Assembly: GCA_018818235.1 (NCBI GenBank)
Contig: JAHISE010000161.1
Location: 1-19,654 of the forward strand
Length of the DNA: 19,654 nucleotides
Origin: Patescibacteria group bacterium
GTDB taxonomy: Bacteria; Patescibacteriota; Gracilibacteria; Peribacterales; Peribacteraceae
Direction of reading: 5' to 3'
Part shown: positions 19,613-19,654 of the stretch, one piece after another
How positions within the stretch are numbered: the first letter of the stretch is position 1
Layout of the letters: every line of letters begins with the position of its first letter
Made by a program: the position numbers and the translations under genes
Notes under the pieces: generated by a model
Seen by the model: only the letters and a program-made list of their open reading frames with translations
Told to the model about the DNA's origin: nothing
Database searches by the model: none

Positions 19613-19654
19613 ATGAGTCCTCAAGAATCGGAATTATTTAGGCGAAGGAGTATA
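19613..19654 (+). CDS. Possible start of a gene cut by the window end
   Basis: An ATG at 19613 opens 14 codons (MSPQESELFRRRSI) that run off the window. An AT-rich region precedes it, but no clear -10 at the six-base spacing. Too short to identify. Confidence 0.3.
   Translation, partial: MSPQESELFRRRSI

Noticed and set aside
1..19654. CRISPR array, rRNA genes or reassigned stop codon
   Set aside because: No regularly spaced repeats and no rRNA-like sequence were seen, and TGA ends several clear genes.

Overview
The window looks like a chromosomal accessory region of a Candidate Phyla Radiation (Patescibacteria) bacterium. The reasons are two CPR-style large serine recombinases, one of which ends inside a tRNA; a 53-aa membrane-anchored protein with the WICxxGxxVKHGxP...C signature I associate with CPR genomes; a stand-alone Smr domain; very small genes; and almost no Shine-Dalgarno sequences. 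TGA is used as a normal stop (code 11). No lineage below CPR can be assigned from sequence alone.

Layout. (1) 1-1742: GC-rich, hairpin-rich leader and a large serine recombinase gene enclosed by a 75-bp imperfect inverted repeat (159-233 / 1660-1734, 68/75 matches). (2) 1742-5021: histidine phosphatase, a 42-aa basic protein with the only strong Shine-Dalgarno, a small CHAT/caspase-like protein, and a convergent pair encoding an asparagine-synthetase-like ATP amidoligase and a helical 115-aa protein. (3) 5025-11223: a compact biosynthetic-looking operon (GNAT-DUF364 fusion, type III PLP decarboxylase, ANL adenylate-forming ligase) with a convergent MFS exporter. It is flanked by long intergenic stretches carrying diverged copies of the same sequences. 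(4) 11158-17468: a candidate integrated element of 6.3 kb. It holds a DUF4238/SEC-C protein, three membrane proteins, a structured RNA ending in a terminator, a rolling-circle Rep_trans-type initiator, a 58-aa protein and a second large serine recombinase whose 3' end runs antisense through tRNA-Gln(CUG). (5) 17534-19654: probable host DNA, with a 171-bp palindromic MITE-like repeat, Smr protein, the 53-aa protein, MgtC/SapB membrane protein, a BRO-N-like protein and two small or partial ORFs.

How it fits together. Sequences around a shared core (A)TTGGCTG recur at 1726, 5187, 10979 (GGCTG only), 11158, 12497 (GGCTGG only) and 17458. Homology between copies switches at the core: some copies share the left flank, others the right flank. 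That is the pattern left by repeated site-specific recombination by serine integrases, and it suggests that the biosynthetic operon and the DUF4238 gene sit in recombinase-bounded cassettes next to the tRNA-Gln island. Most transcription units appear leaderless, with a -10 hexamer ending exactly 6 nt (once 7) before the ATG. All functional assignments come from reading motifs by eye; no database search was run.
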